The position numbers and the translations under genes were made by a program. A DNA stretch of 28,824 bases from positions 1 to 28,824 of the forward strand of contig CAYIBK010000012.1 of NCBI GenBank assembly GCA_964361645.1, given 5' to 3'. How positions within the stretch are numbered: position 1 is the stretch's first letter; each line of letters begins with the position of its first letter. Positions 7,016 through 15,225 of this stretch are shown here, in pieces. The notes below the pieces were generated by a model. The model was given only the letters and a program-made list of their open reading frames with translations. It was not told where the DNA came from and made no database searches. Source of the DNA: 2-01-FULL-39-33 sp964361645. Lineage in GTDB: Bacteria; Patescibacteriota; Patescibacteriia; 2-01-FULL-39-33.

Positions 7016-7176
7016 ATGAAAAAAACTTCAAAAATAATGCTTAGTTTGGTGATTTTAGCGGTGATCTTTTCAGTAGCGGTAACCCCTCAAGCCAGAGCTA
7101 ATGCTCTCTTAGACGGTTTAACCCAAACGGTCGAGGGCACAGATCTAAATGGTGGCACCACTAATCTGCCAGAAGC
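7016..7176 (+). CDS. VirB2/TrbC-like pilin, paralog 5 (cut by assembly gap)
   Basis: Only the first 53 residues are known. They comprise a signal peptide (MKKTSKIML, hydrophobic core, then AVTPQARANA) and the polar stretch LLDGLTQTVEGTDLNGGTTN. This polar stretch is similar in spacing and composition to LDSLASGAQELPSGTTD in paralog 4, so the gene is almost certainly the same family. The helices and loop would lie in the 100-N gap. Frames read past the gap into the repeat are meaningless. It has its own strong promoter. Confidence 0.7.
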
Positions 7177-7276
7177 NNNNNNNNNNNNNNNNNNNNNNNN
7201 NNNNNNNNNNNNNNNNNNNNNNNNNNNNNNNNNNNNNNNNNNNNNNNNNNNNNNNNNNNNNNNNNNNNNNNNNNNN
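7177..7276. other. 100-N scaffold gap of unknown true length
   Basis: Exactly 100 N is a conventional placeholder. The assembly breaks where a repeat copy begins (7277), so the repeat probably caused the break. More pilin genes could be hidden here. Confidence 0.95.
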
Positions 7277-7480
7277 TCCGTAAGGGCGTAGTATTTTACA
7301 ATTCAAGCTTCGCTTGTCCGCTGTCTTATGAACTAAGTTTTGTCATCCCGACCGAAACGAAGTGAAGTGGAGGGATCCCCTGCCTGCCGGCAGGCAGGCT
7401 CGACTACGCTCGGGATGACAATTAGATGAAGACAGCGAAAATACTTCATCTAGGGGCTAACGCCCATAGTATTTCGTGGG
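7277..7480. repeat. composite palindromic repeat, copy 2
   Basis: This has the same organisation and orientation as 2071-2304. CCGCTGTCTT (7318-7327) faces AAGACAGCG (7429-7437). A hairpin CTAGGGGC-TAAC-GCCCATAG sits at the right end, and the shared tail GTATTTCGTGGG ends at 7480. The core arms TGTCATCCCGA and TCGGGATGACA pair perfectly and enclose the 18-base palindrome CTGCCTGCCGGCAGGCAG (7380-7397). The flanks match copy 1 well, while the core differs. The left end (GTAAGGGCGTAG) is the reverse complement of CTACGCCCTTAC in copy 1, consistent with a left-end hairpin partly lost in the gap. Confidence 0.8.
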
Positions 7481-7481
7481 C

Positions 7482-7515
7482 AAATAAAAAACACCAATTT
7501 AATTTAAAATTGGTG
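7482..7515 (-). terminator. rho-independent terminator of the minus-strand glycan unit
   Basis: CACCAATTT (7492-7500) and AAATTGGTG (7507-7515) form a perfect 9-bp stem with a 6-base loop. On the minus strand a T-rich run follows (complement of 7482-7491). It lies just after the stop of the GT2 gene. Confidence 0.75.
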
Positions 7516-7521
7516 CTGGGT

Positions 7522-8238
7522 TTATTTACTAAGTCTTATTTTCAGAAGAATAGATTCTTTAATATAACTTAAAGATGTTTTTATAATACTGACATGGCTT
7601 TTTCTGTTTTGATCATTCTTCTCGCGCCAAATTACCGGTATTTCCACTATCTTAAAATTTTGCTTATCCGCTAAAACCAACATTTCTGTATCCCAGAAAA
7701 AACCTTTATTTAAAATATTTTGCAAAACCTGGTCACGCACCTGGCGAGTAATCATTTTAAATCCGCAGGGAAAATCATTAATCTTCAAATTAAAAAGAGT
7801 TTTAAAGAACAGCCTGTAGCACTGCGAAACAAAACGGCGCTGCCAAGATCTTTCAACTTGCGACTGGGGATGAAAGCGAGAACCAATGGCCAGATCAACT
7901 CCCAATTGAATGGCTCTAGTCGCTTCCAAGAGAGCTGATAAATCAGTGGCTAGATCAGCATCCATAAAACAATATAAATCCGCTTCGTATTTTTGCCAAG
8001 CCGAAGAGATCGCCAAGCCTTTGCCTTTTTGATTGATAAATAAATGTTTTAGTTCTTGGTTTTGTAATGATAGCTCATCCGCTATTTTAGCTGTCTGATC
8101 GGTAGAATTATTATTGGCGATAATAATTATAAAATCATCATTAACTAAGTTAGACCGACAAAAACCAAGCACAGTTTGGACATTTTTGGCTAAAATAATT
8201 TCTTCGTTGTAAACTGGCAAAGCTATTAATATTTTCAT
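7522..8238 (-). CDS. GT2 glycosyltransferase, dolichyl-phosphate-mannose-synthase-like
   Basis: The 238-residue protein is a GT-A-fold family 2 transferase. It opens with MKILIALPVYNEE, carries the metal-binding MDADLATD, then GSRF, and the acceptor-side region DFPCGFKMITR and FFWDTEMLVLA, all typical of the polyprenyl-phosphate glycosyl transferase branch. No membrane helices follow the catalytic domain, so it is probably cytosolic or peripheral. It would load a sugar onto a polyprenyl phosphate, and the adjacent GT-C enzyme, which needs such a donor, supports this inference. An ideal ribosome-binding site precedes the ATG. It is the last gene of the unit, directly before a terminator. Confidence 0.85.
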   Translation of the reverse strand: MKILIALPVYNEEIILAKNVQTVLGFCRSNLVNDDFIIIIANNNSTDQTAKIADELSLQNQELKHLFINQKGKGLAISSAWQKYEADLYCFMDADLATDLSALLEATRAIQLGVDLAIGSRFHPQSQVERSWQRRFVSQCYRLFFKTLFNLKINDFPCGFKMITRQVRDQVLQNILNKGFFWDTEMLVLADKQNFKIVEIPVIWREKNDQNRKSHVSIIKTSLSYIKESILLKIRLSK

Positions 8239-8241
8239 TGG

Positions 8242-8249
8242 TCACCTCC
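8242..8249 (-). promoter_or_regulatory. consensus ribosome-binding site of the GT2 gene
   Basis: On the minus strand GGAGGTGA lies three bases before the ATG (six from the GGAGG core). It is the best Shine-Dalgarno in the window and confirms the start at 8238. Confidence 0.8.
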
Positions 8250-8292
8250 GATCTTTTTTAAATGTCCGACTTATATCAGACATACGACTGAT

Positions 8293-9945
8293 TTACAAAA
8301 CCCTATAGATAACGGCTTCATTATCAGAGTATACCTTATCAAAATAAAAGTTATTATCCAAGCTTCTGATCATATCCTGGTGATCAATAGTGGCAAAAAT
8401 ATATTTGGCTTTAAAATCATCTTTGACGATATTATATAAATCTTTATACCTCTGGCCGCGAGTAATATCCACCCATTTGGCATATAAATTCTGATCATAC
8501 AAATACATAAATGTCGGATCCAAACCCACAATGTAATAATTCTGGCTATTATGATAGAAGAGAATAGGAAATTCATCCCAATCACTATGAAGCACTATAT
8601 CTCCTGGCTGGCTATAAGTGAAGAGATACTCCGAGGCTGATTTTAAATAATTGAAATTAAAGCCGTTGTCCAAGCTTTGCTTGGCATGGTAAGGCATCCT
8701 ATAAAAAACCAGGATAATCATAACCGTTAAAAAAACTGTCAACAATATTTTGGTGTATAAATCGTTTAAAAATACTTTTTTGATAATATTTTTAAACTCT
8801 TTAAAATCGCGCCTGATTTCAGAAATCATTAAGGTTTGAGATAAGGTTAGAGCAGAAAAAATTACCGCGAAAGGAGCTAAATATTCTACATTGCGGCGTG
8901 ATTTTATGGTAGCTAAGACAAAAACCAAAAACAAAACTAAGGCGTATTTAACTTCCACCTTAAATTTTTTATGGTAATTTAAAAATATCACCAAAGCTAT
9001 AAAACTAATAACAAAAGGCAATAGGTTGTTGATAAAAAAATCATTTACTTTGTAAGGATACCACTCCGATCCAACCCCGATAACAGATTGGTAATTAACA
9101 AAAGCTATTTTAATGATGTGGATGTAGTAGAATTCCAAATTTTTAGGAAAATAAGGATTAATTATTAGCCCCAGAGCTAAGCCCACTAAAACACTGGCTA
9201 GTAATTTTATATTTTTAAAACTGAAAATAGATTTAATAAAATGAAGGCAAAATAAATAAACCTTATCTATTAGATCTGTTTTTTTAACTCTTAAATTGAT
9301 CACTCTACTAAGCCAATTATCATGAACTTTCAAAAAAGCGTAGTTTAGGCTTTCCACCAAAATATAAAGTGAGGCCACAATAAAAATTAGAAACCAGCCG
9401 CCGTAACTCCAAACATAAACAAAAGATAGTAACATCAAAAGATAGTATTTTCTTTGAGTTATAAAATAAAAACTTAAAAAAAGGATTATCAAAGAAAGTG
9501 GCTGGGCTTTTACCAGCCCCATTCTAAAAACAAAGGGTTCTACAAAAAGCAGAAAGATTATATACCAAAATGAACCATACACTTTAAGTTTAATTAGTAA
9601 CCAATACAAAACCAGTAAAGCCAAAGAAACTAATAAAATATGGCCTATTTTAGCCCCCACTAGCGGTGGGAATAATTTTACAAATGGCACCAAATAAAGA
9701 TGGTATAAAAGGTGATGATCAATATAACCATCCTTTAGGGTAGTAAATGGCAAATAGGGAAAATCTTTGACAATACCTTGCTCGCTTATTAATTGCGCTA
9801 TTTTAGTGTGATAAAAAGAATCGGGATCAGAAAATGTCGGCGCATATTCCAGCCAAGAAAAAACGATGAAACACAACAAAAAAAGCAACAGACCAGCTAT
9901 TACTTTGTTGTCAGTTAGCCAATTATTTACCCTGTGAAATAACAT
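8293..9945 (-). CDS. GT-C membrane glycosyltransferase, STT3/PMT-like
   Basis: The 550-residue protein has about ten or more membrane helices in its first 420 residues and a soluble C-terminal part from about 430. After the first helix comes FSDPDSFYH (D40, D42, H46), the acidic first-loop motif of GT-C enzymes, followed by GYIDHHLLYH (D76, H77, H78). These fit the oligosaccharyltransferase STT3/PglB and mannosyltransferase group, which use polyprenyl-linked sugars outside the membrane. I cannot tell whether it glycosylates proteins or a glycan; the sequon-binding WWDYG motif of true STT3 was not found. The gap to the GT2 gene is 54 bases, suggesting a shared transcript. Confidence 0.7.
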   Translation of the reverse strand: MLFHRVNNWLTDNKVIAGLLLFLLCFIVFSWLEYAPTFSDPDSFYHTKIAQLISEQGIVKDFPYLPFTTLKDGYIDHHLLYHLYLVPFVKLFPPLVGAKIGHILLVSLALLVLYWLLIKLKVYGSFWYIIFLLFVEPFVFRMGLVKAQPLSLIILFLSFYFITQRKYYLLMLLSFVYVWSYGGWFLIFIVASLYILVESLNYAFLKVHDNWLSRVINLRVKKTDLIDKVYLFCLHFIKSIFSFKNIKLLASVLVGLALGLIINPYFPKNLEFYYIHIIKIAFVNYQSVIGVGSEWYPYKVNDFFINNLLPFVISFIALVIFLNYHKKFKVEVKYALVLFLVFVLATIKSRRNVEYLAPFAVIFSALTLSQTLMISEIRRDFKEFKNIIKKVFLNDLYTKILLTVFLTVMIILVFYRMPYHAKQSLDNGFNFNYLKSASEYLFTYSQPGDIVLHSDWDEFPILFYHNSQNYYIVGLDPTFMYLYDQNLYAKWVDITRGQRYKDLYNIVKDDFKAKYIFATIDHQDMIRSLDNNFYFDKVYSDNEAVIYRVL

Positions 9946-10033
9946 ATATAAAAAATATAAATATTGGATTCATCCTCAACTAAATAAGTATGATTCATAA
10001 ATGCTAATCTCGAACATATTAAAAATCATTATA

Positions 10034-10142
10034 TCATTGCGAGGGAGCGTAGCGGGTCCTCGCGAAGGCGGGGAAGCAATCTCGTGTTTATATCAAATGG
10101 GATTGCCGCGTCGTTCGCTAAAAAGCGAACTCCTCGCAATGA
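10034..10142. repeat. long imperfect inverted repeat (interspersed palindrome type)
   Basis: TCATTGCGAGG (10034-10044) and CCTCGCAATGA (10132-10142) are perfect 11-bp arms. Inside them, GCAATC (10076-10081) faces GATTGC (10101-10106). GC content is much higher than the surroundings. Palindromes of this CATTGCGAGG type are common interspersed repeats in several bacterial groups. It lies between the isomerase and GT-C genes, and a short open frame through it is an artefact. The whole 9946-10223 interval contains no gene. Confidence 0.8.
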
Positions 10143-10181
10143 CAAGAAAACACTAAATTTTTCATCGCTCGTAGTTTTGCG

Positions 10182-10200
10182 CCACTTTTACCAAAAGTGG
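10182..10200. other. perfect hairpin downstream of the isomerase gene
   Basis: CCACTTTT-ACC-AAAAGTGG has a perfect 8-bp stem. It lies 23 bases after the isomerase stop on the minus strand but has no T-run, so it is more likely a stability element than a terminator. Confidence 0.45.
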
Positions 10201-10223
10201 TTAAATAAATTATACCTATATTA

Positions 10224-11294
10224 TTACTTCCCTAATTCTTTTTTAAAAAAATCAACTAGAGGAATAGCAGTGGGATTTTTTTGATTTAAAATGGTTAGAT
10301 AATAACTGGTCCAGGAGCCAAGCAATAAGACTTCTAGAGCAGTAAGAAGCTTACTATCACTGGAAATTGAATAATCTATAAATTTTATTTTCTGATTTTT
10401 CAATACTTTTTCAGTCACATAAAAACGACGACTAATTCTATCAGAATATAAATTGGAATTAAAAAAAATAAATTTTATTTTGGCAGAAATAGCAGACGGC
10501 ATATTTAAGCCTTCCATTAAATGATGGTTTAATTCTGGAATTTGGTAGTATTGGATTATATTCTTAGCGCTTTCACTCACTTGATTGGCCAAAATATGGA
10601 CATTGGCTGATAAAAAATCGGCTGATACTAGTATCGGCAATTGGCCTTGCAACTCGACTGCTAATTTTTTGGCGAAATTATTAGTGCTATCTATCTCGGG
10701 AATAAATGTTTGGTTAAGAATAAACAAATATTCTGCAGATTGCTTAATTTCTGGACTGATATTTTTGATTAATTTAATTTTACTCAGTAAAGCTAAGGTC
10801 GCTCCCAATTGTAAGCCAATGCTATAACGCGGCTGATTGGAAGGATTATATTTTTTATCAATATTATAATAAGGAATATTATATTTAGTAGCCAAAACCT
10901 TTAGCTTACCTCCGGTGGATAAACAGAAAATTTTAGCTTTTTTGGCTCTGGCTTCTTTAAAACAGCTTAAAGTTTCTTCCGTATTGCCAGAATAACTAGT
11001 AATAATTACTAAAGTCTTATTATTTACAAAATTAGGCAAGTGATAATTGCGCACTAAGACAAAGGGTAGTTTTATATCGGGTCCATAAACGCTCCTAACT
11101 AATTCCGTAGCCAAATTAGATCCGCCCATGCCACAAGTAACTATATTTTGTAGATTGCTATAATTATTGGGCAACTGTAATTTTAAAACATCACTCCATG
11201 ATTCGTTGATTTGATCTGGTAAAAACGAGATGGCCTTAGCTACTTTAAACTTATTATAGGCTTTAATTGTTTTCAAATCATCTAAAATTTTCAT
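10224..11294 (-). CDS. bifunctional phosphoglucose/phosphomannose isomerase (SIS fold)
   Basis: The 356-residue protein matches the archaeal/bacterial PGI/PMI family. It shows the first SIS motif GMGGSNLA, then the phosphate-binding SYSGNTEET, then QPRYSIGLQLGA, and a second SIS half ending in a membrane-free C-terminus. These enzymes interconvert fructose-6-phosphate with glucose- or mannose-6-phosphate, linking central metabolism to nucleotide-sugar supply. Standing first in a unit with two glycosyltransferases, it probably feeds glycan synthesis. It is divergent from yebC, and their promoters abut. Length is normal for the family. A repeat-bearing gap of 278 bases separates it from the GT-C gene, so co-transcription is uncertain. 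Confidence 0.85.
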   Translation of the reverse strand: MKILDDLKTIKAYNKFKVAKAISFLPDQINESWSDVLKLQLPNNYSNLQNIVTCGMGGSNLATELVRSVYGPDIKLPFVLVRNYHLPNFVNNKTLVIITSYSGNTEETLSCFKEARAKKAKIFCLSTGGKLKVLATKYNIPYYNIDKKYNPSNQPRYSIGLQLGATLALLSKIKLIKNISPEIKQSAEYLFILNQTFIPEIDSTNNFAKKLAVELQGQLPILVSADFLSANVHILANQVSESAKNIIQYYQIPELNHHLMEGLNMPSAISAKIKFIFFNSNLYSDRISRRFYVTEKVLKNQKIKFIDYSISSDSKLLTALEVLLLGSWTSYYLTILNQKNPTAIPLVDFFKKELGK

Positions 11295-11355
11295 ACATCT
11301 TTAATTATGATAATTAGCTTATTATTAACATCTTAATTCTATCAGATTTAGAAGA

Positions 11356-11364
11356 ATTATACCA
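11356..11364 (-). promoter_or_regulatory. extended -10 promoter for the isomerase gene
   Basis: On the minus strand the sequence reads TGGTATAAT: a perfect -10 box with the TGN extension, and no clear -35. The start site would be about 55 bases before the ATG at 11294. Confidence 0.55.
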
Positions 11365-11393
11365 TTGATTTTTGTCTTAATATATGACATAAT
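11365..11393 (+). promoter_or_regulatory. promoter for yebC-ruvC and downstream genes
   Basis: TTGATT (11365-11370), a 17-base spacer and CATAAT (11388-11393) preceded by TGA (extended -10). It directly abuts the divergent isomerase -10 box. The ATG of yebC follows 40 bases downstream of the -10 box. No other good promoter is seen until the end of the plus-strand run. Confidence 0.6.
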
Positions 11394-11432
11394 CCAAGTA
11401 GATTATCTTGCAAATAATTAATGTTATTTTTT

Positions 11433-12167
11433 ATGTCAGGACATAGTAAATGGGCCAAAGTGCACAGACAAAAAACAGTAGCTGATGCCAAAAGGGGTGC
11501 TGTTTTCACTAAATTCGGAAATCTCATAACTCTAGCTGCTAAAGAGGGCGGCAAAGATATTGAAAATAATTTCAAATTACGATTGGCAGTGGAAAAAGCC
11601 AGAGCTGCCAATATGCCAAAAGACAACATAGACCGAGCTATTAAAAGAGGTGTTGGATCTGGTGATGGCAAAAACATTTTAGAAGAAATAACTTACGAAA
11701 TTTTTGGGCCAAATAGCAGTATTTTTATTTTAGAAACAATTACCGACAATAAAAATAGAACTGTTTCTGATTTAAAAACTATTTTAGGAAAAAATAATGG
11801 CCAACTGGGCGCCCCCAATAGTGTTTTGTGGCAATTCGAAAGAAGAGGCATAATCCTAATTGATAAAGACCAGTTGTTAAATAAAAATCTAGATGATTTG
11901 GAATTGGCATTGATTGATGCCGGAGTTGAGGACATTAAAAAAAGTGACGAGGGTTGGGAAATAATAACGGCCCACGATAAGTTGCAAGAAGTAGAAAAAA
12001 ATATTAAAAACTTAAATATTAATATCGGTGAATCATCACTGGGTTTTAAATCCAAGGATGATTTAAATATCTCAGATCAAAAAACTCAAGAAAAAATAGA
12101 AAAATTATACAGTGCTCTGGAAGATATGGATGATGTTAATAATATCTACACTAATGCCAATTGGTAA
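11433..12167 (+). CDS. yebC: YebC/PmpR family regulatory or translation factor
   Basis: The 244-residue protein begins MSGHSKWAKVHRQK, the family signature, followed by DAKRGAVFTKFGNLI and later NNGQLGAPNSVLW. YebC proteins were described as DNA-binding regulators, and more recently as ribosome-associated factors that relieve stalling at proline-rich stretches. I chose the ATG at 11433 because every family member begins at MSGHS; the in-frame ATG four codons earlier is unlikely. Its 3' end overlaps ruvC by 14 bases. The yebC-ruvC order is conserved in many bacteria. Confidence 0.95.
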   Translation: MSGHSKWAKVHRQKTVADAKRGAVFTKFGNLITLAAKEGGKDIENNFKLRLAVEKARAANMPKDNIDRAIKRGVGSGDGKNILEEITYEIFGPNSSIFILETITDNKNRTVSDLKTILGKNNGQLGAPNSVLWQFERRGIILIDKDQLLNKNLDDLELALIDAGVEDIKKSDEGWEIITAHDKLQEVEKNIKNLNINIGESSLGFKSKDDLNISDQKTQEKIEKLYSALEDMDDVNNIYTNANW

Positions 12168-12657
12168 AAAATTAACAATATTAGGCATCGATCCGGGGAT
12201 TGCCGACACTGGTTACGGCATAATAACTTCTCAGAATCATAAAATTATTCCTCTGGCATATGGATCTATAGTTACTAATAAAAAAATTTCCTTAGGTGAG
12301 AGATTGGAACAATTGGAACAAAAACTCAAAGCTATTATTATTGCTTATAAGCCAGATATTATAGGCATAGAACAGTTGTTTTTTTGCAATAATGCTAAAA
12401 CCATCATAAGTGTCGGCCAAGCCCGAGGCGTAATAATTTTGACCGCTGCTAAAAATAAGCTACTAATCAAGGAGTTCACACCTCTGCAGGTCAAGCAGGG
12501 TGTAACCGGATACGGCAAAGCAGACAAAAGACAGGTTCAACAAATGGTTAAAACTATTTTGGGCTTAAAGCAAATACCCAAGCCAGATGACGCCGCCGAT
12601 GCCCTAGCTATAGCCATTTGCGCGATCAATACTAATTTATTTTCTGATCTTAAATAA
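12154..12657 (+). CDS. ruvC: Holliday junction resolvase RuvC
   Basis: The 167-residue endonuclease cuts Holliday junctions in recombination repair as a dimer with RuvAB. The four catalytic acidic residues are all present: D13 in ILGIDPG, E73 in GIEQLFF, and D146 and D149 in PDDAADALA. I chose the ATG at 12154 because it leaves the usual short lead to GIDPG; earlier in-frame ATGs lie deeper within yebC. The gene starts inside the yebC coding sequence in another frame (14-base overlap), implying translational coupling, and no Shine-Dalgarno is present. ruvA and ruvB are not in the window. Confidence 0.95.
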   Translation: MPIGKKLTILGIDPGIADTGYGIITSQNHKIIPLAYGSIVTNKKISLGERLEQLEQKLKAIIIAYKPDIIGIEQLFFCNNAKTIISVGQARGVIILTAAKNKLLIKEFTPLQVKQGVTGYGKADKRQVQQMVKTILGLKQIPKPDDAADALAIAICAINTNLFSDLK

Positions 12658-12661
12658 ATAT

Positions 12662-13735
12662 ATGGAAGAAAATATAAAATTAATATTAGCCAAAAGCCGA
12701 CAGGTTATTGGCGATGTCTCGCTAGAAAATGGAGCTATTGTGGCCGCTAACACTGATAAGCCCTATTACCCCAGATCAGCTTCCAATTATCATTATGTCT
12801 GGCCCAGAGATGCGGCTTTTATTTGTGTGGCCGCTCAAGAACTAGATTTAAAAATTCAAGAGCCATTTTTTAAATGGTTGGACGAAAGACCAGAAGATTT
12901 TAAAAAGGAAAGTTTAATTTTTCAGAATTATTCCACTAATGGTCGGGCCCATTGGCGGCAATTTCAGCCGGATCAAGCTGGTGCGGTTTTGTGGGCTATT
13001 TGGGAATACTATAAAAATAACCCATCTCAATCTTTAAAATTCGAGAGTCTAATCAGACGCTTAGCTGATGGTTTGTGCAATGATTGGAAGGGGTCATATT
13101 TCTTCCATAATACTTCCGATCTGTGGGAATCCGGCACTAGAAAAACATCCACCAAAATTGAGAATAATCACACCTATTCTCTAGCCGCTTGCGCTAAGGG
13201 GTTAGAACTGGCTGACAGACTAATTAACAACTCTAAATGGATAGAATGTGCCGAAGAAATGAGAAAAAAAATTGATCAAGCCTACAGTCAAGAAGATGGC
13301 TACTTTTTAAGAACATATGGGAAATTATCCGATAAAAATATTGATGCTTCTATTTTAGGGTTGGTTTGGCCCTTTAACATCATTAGTGCCAATGATGAGA
13401 GAATGGTTAAGACTGTAACTCAAATAGAAGAAAAATTAATTATTAACAACGGCGGAGTACAAAGATTTCAATTTGATTATTATGATGGTGAGGGAACAGC
13501 CGAAGAAGGCGCTGGTGCTTGGCCCATATTGAATTTCTGGCTATCAATTTATTGGAATTTAAAAGGTGATCAAAACAAAACTGAATATTATTTCAATTGG
13601 GTTTTAAATAACCTAAAAAAATATAATGGCTTTATCCCAGAACAAATCTTTGCCGATTATCGGATAGGAGTTTATCCACTGGCTTGGAGCCATGCTATGT
13701 TTATCTTGGCCGCTAAAAAATTAGGTAAAATATAA
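12662..13735 (+). CDS. GH15 glucoamylase-type glycoside hydrolase
   Basis: The 357-residue protein is a stand-alone family 15 catalytic (alpha/alpha)6 barrel. It shows YHYVWPRDA (residues 43-51), DLWESGTR with the likely general acid E156, NNHTYSLAACAKG, EEGAGAWP, and GFIPEQ with the likely general base E327, then LAWSHAMF. These enzymes release glucose from the non-reducing ends of alpha-glucans or related disaccharides. It is shorter than many bacterial members because the N-terminal beta-sandwich domain is absent. No signal peptide is seen, so it should act in the cytosol. It starts 4 bases after ruvC and its stop overlaps the glycogen synthase start by one base, so it belongs to the alpha-glucan unit. 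Confidence 0.9.
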   Translation: MEENIKLILAKSRQVIGDVSLENGAIVAANTDKPYYPRSASNYHYVWPRDAAFICVAAQELDLKIQEPFFKWLDERPEDFKKESLIFQNYSTNGRAHWRQFQPDQAGAVLWAIWEYYKNNPSQSLKFESLIRRLADGLCNDWKGSYFFHNTSDLWESGTRKTSTKIENNHTYSLAACAKGLELADRLINNSKWIECAEEMRKKIDQAYSQEDGYFLRTYGKLSDKNIDASILGLVWPFNIISANDERMVKTVTQIEEKLIINNGGVQRFQFDYYDGEGTAEEGAGAWPILNFWLSIYWNLKGDQNKTEYYFNWVLNNLKKYNGFIPEQIFADYRIGVYPLAWSHAMFILAAKKLGKI

Positions 13736-15222
13736 TGTCTAAAAGAAAACTAAAAATAGTCCATATAGCTTCCGAAATCGATCCATTTTCCAAAACAGGC
13801 GGATTAGCTAATGTTATTAGATCGCTGCCCAAGGCCCATAAAAGATTGGGTCATGAAGTGATTATTATATCGCCCTATTATTCAGCCATTATCGATAAAA
13901 ATAAGTTTGGCCTCAAGGAATATAAAAATAATGTAAAGATAGACACTACTCACCAAAAAATATACGAAGTAAATTATTACCAGGGCGAATCCATGAAAGA
14001 TTTGCCAGTTTATTTTGTTGGTAATGAAAAATTTTTTGGTGTCAAAAAGAATTTATACGGATCCAAGCATGAGAATCTAAGATTTATGCTTTTTGATTTA
14101 GGCGCCTTGCAACTCTTAAAAGAATTAAATTGGCAACCAGATATTATTCATTGTCATGATTGGCATACTGGCTTAATACCTTATTTTTTAAGGGGCCGAT
14201 TTAAAAATGATGAATTTTGGAATAAAACAACTATTGTTTATACTATTCATAATTTAGTTTTCCAGTTGGGCCATAACTGGTGGTCTATAAAAAATGAGGA
14301 TCGCGATGATGGCAGAAGCAGTCTACCTAGCACTGATGATCCTAAATTAGAAAATATAAATTTTGCCAAACGAGGCATTTTAAATGCTGATGTTATTAAC
14401 ACCGTCTCCGAAACTTACCGAGATGAAATATTAACTAAAGATTTTGGCGAAGATTTGCATCGTGTTTTAAAAAATCGCGAATCAAGAGTTTATGGCATAG
14501 TTAATGGTATCGACTATAATGAATATAATCCACTTTTGGATCCGGGACTAATCAAACATTACAGCGATAAATCCATTAATTATAAAAAACCTAATAAGGA
14601 AAAATTACAAAAAACACTTCATCTTAAAATAGATAATGATATTCCCATAATTTGTATGACTTCGCGTATAGCTGAGCAAAAAGGATTTCTGCTTTTAATG
14701 GATATAGTGAAATCGTTACTTAGAATGAATGTGCAATTGGTTATTATGGGAGATGGCGATAAAACAATTATTAATTTTTTTCAAAAATTAAATAAAAAAT
14801 ATCCTAAAAAATTAACCATTATTCCTTTTGATGAAAAGATGGAAACTCTGATTTATGCCGGAGCCGATATGTTTGTGCTTCCCTCCAGATTTGAGCCATG
14901 TGGCATTAATCAGATGATCGCCCTAAGGTATGGCTGCATACCGATTGTCCATCATATTGGAGGACTGGCTGACACCATTATTGATTTCAGCCCCAATAAC
15001 AAAAAGGGTAATGGTTTTACTTTTAAAAAATATAATTCCTATGATTTGCTAATTGCTATAACCAGAGCCCTAGAAATATATAAATACCCTGATATTTGGA
15101 ATAAACTGGTCGTCTTTGGTATGCAAGAAGCTAACTCTTGGAAGATACCAGCCTTAAAATATATTGATTTATATAAAGTTGCTTTGAAAATAAAAGAGAG
15201 AGAAAATAAAAAAATACAATAA
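13735..15222 (+). CDS. glgA: glycogen/starch synthase (GT5)
   Basis: The 495-residue protein is a GT-B fold glycosyltransferase that extends alpha-1,4-glucan from a nucleotide glucose. The N-terminal domain has KIVHIASEIDPFSKTGGLA, with K20 in the KTGGL donor site, and HCHDWHTGL (H141-H144). The C-terminal domain has MTSRIAEQKG, then SRFEPCG with E387, and GGLADTI. Length matches bacterial GlgA. The start overlaps the GH15 stop (TAATG). No glgC, glgB or glgP is in the window, so donor supply and branching depend on genes elsewhere. Alternatively it could make a short oligosaccharide rather than glycogen. Confidence 0.9.
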   Translation: MSKRKLKIVHIASEIDPFSKTGGLANVIRSLPKAHKRLGHEVIIISPYYSAIIDKNKFGLKEYKNNVKIDTTHQKIYEVNYYQGESMKDLPVYFVGNEKFFGVKKNLYGSKHENLRFMLFDLGALQLLKELNWQPDIIHCHDWHTGLIPYFLRGRFKNDEFWNKTTIVYTIHNLVFQLGHNWWSIKNEDRDDGRSSLPSTDDPKLENINFAKRGILNADVINTVSETYRDEILTKDFGEDLHRVLKNRESRVYGIVNGIDYNEYNPLLDPGLIKHYSDKSINYKKPNKEKLQKTLHLKIDNDIPIICMTSRIAEQKGFLLLMDIVKSLLRMNVQLVIMGDGDKTIINFFQKLNKKYPKKLTIIPFDEKMETLIYAGADMFVLPSRFEPCGINQMIALRYGCIPIVHHIGGLADTIIDFSPNNKKGNGFTFKKYNSYDLLIAITRALEIYKYPDIWNKLVVFGMQEANSWKIPALKYIDLYKVALKIKERENKKIQ

Positions 15223-15225
15223 TTT

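Noticed and set aside
7177..7291. Continuation of pilin 5 through the N run to a stop at 7291
   Set aside because: The gap length is arbitrary, so the frame after it is meaningless and the downstream bases belong to the repeat.
10084..10284. 66-codon plus-strand frame over the inverted repeat
   Set aside because: It overlaps the palindrome and the end of the isomerase gene, and its product resembles nothing but repeat translation.
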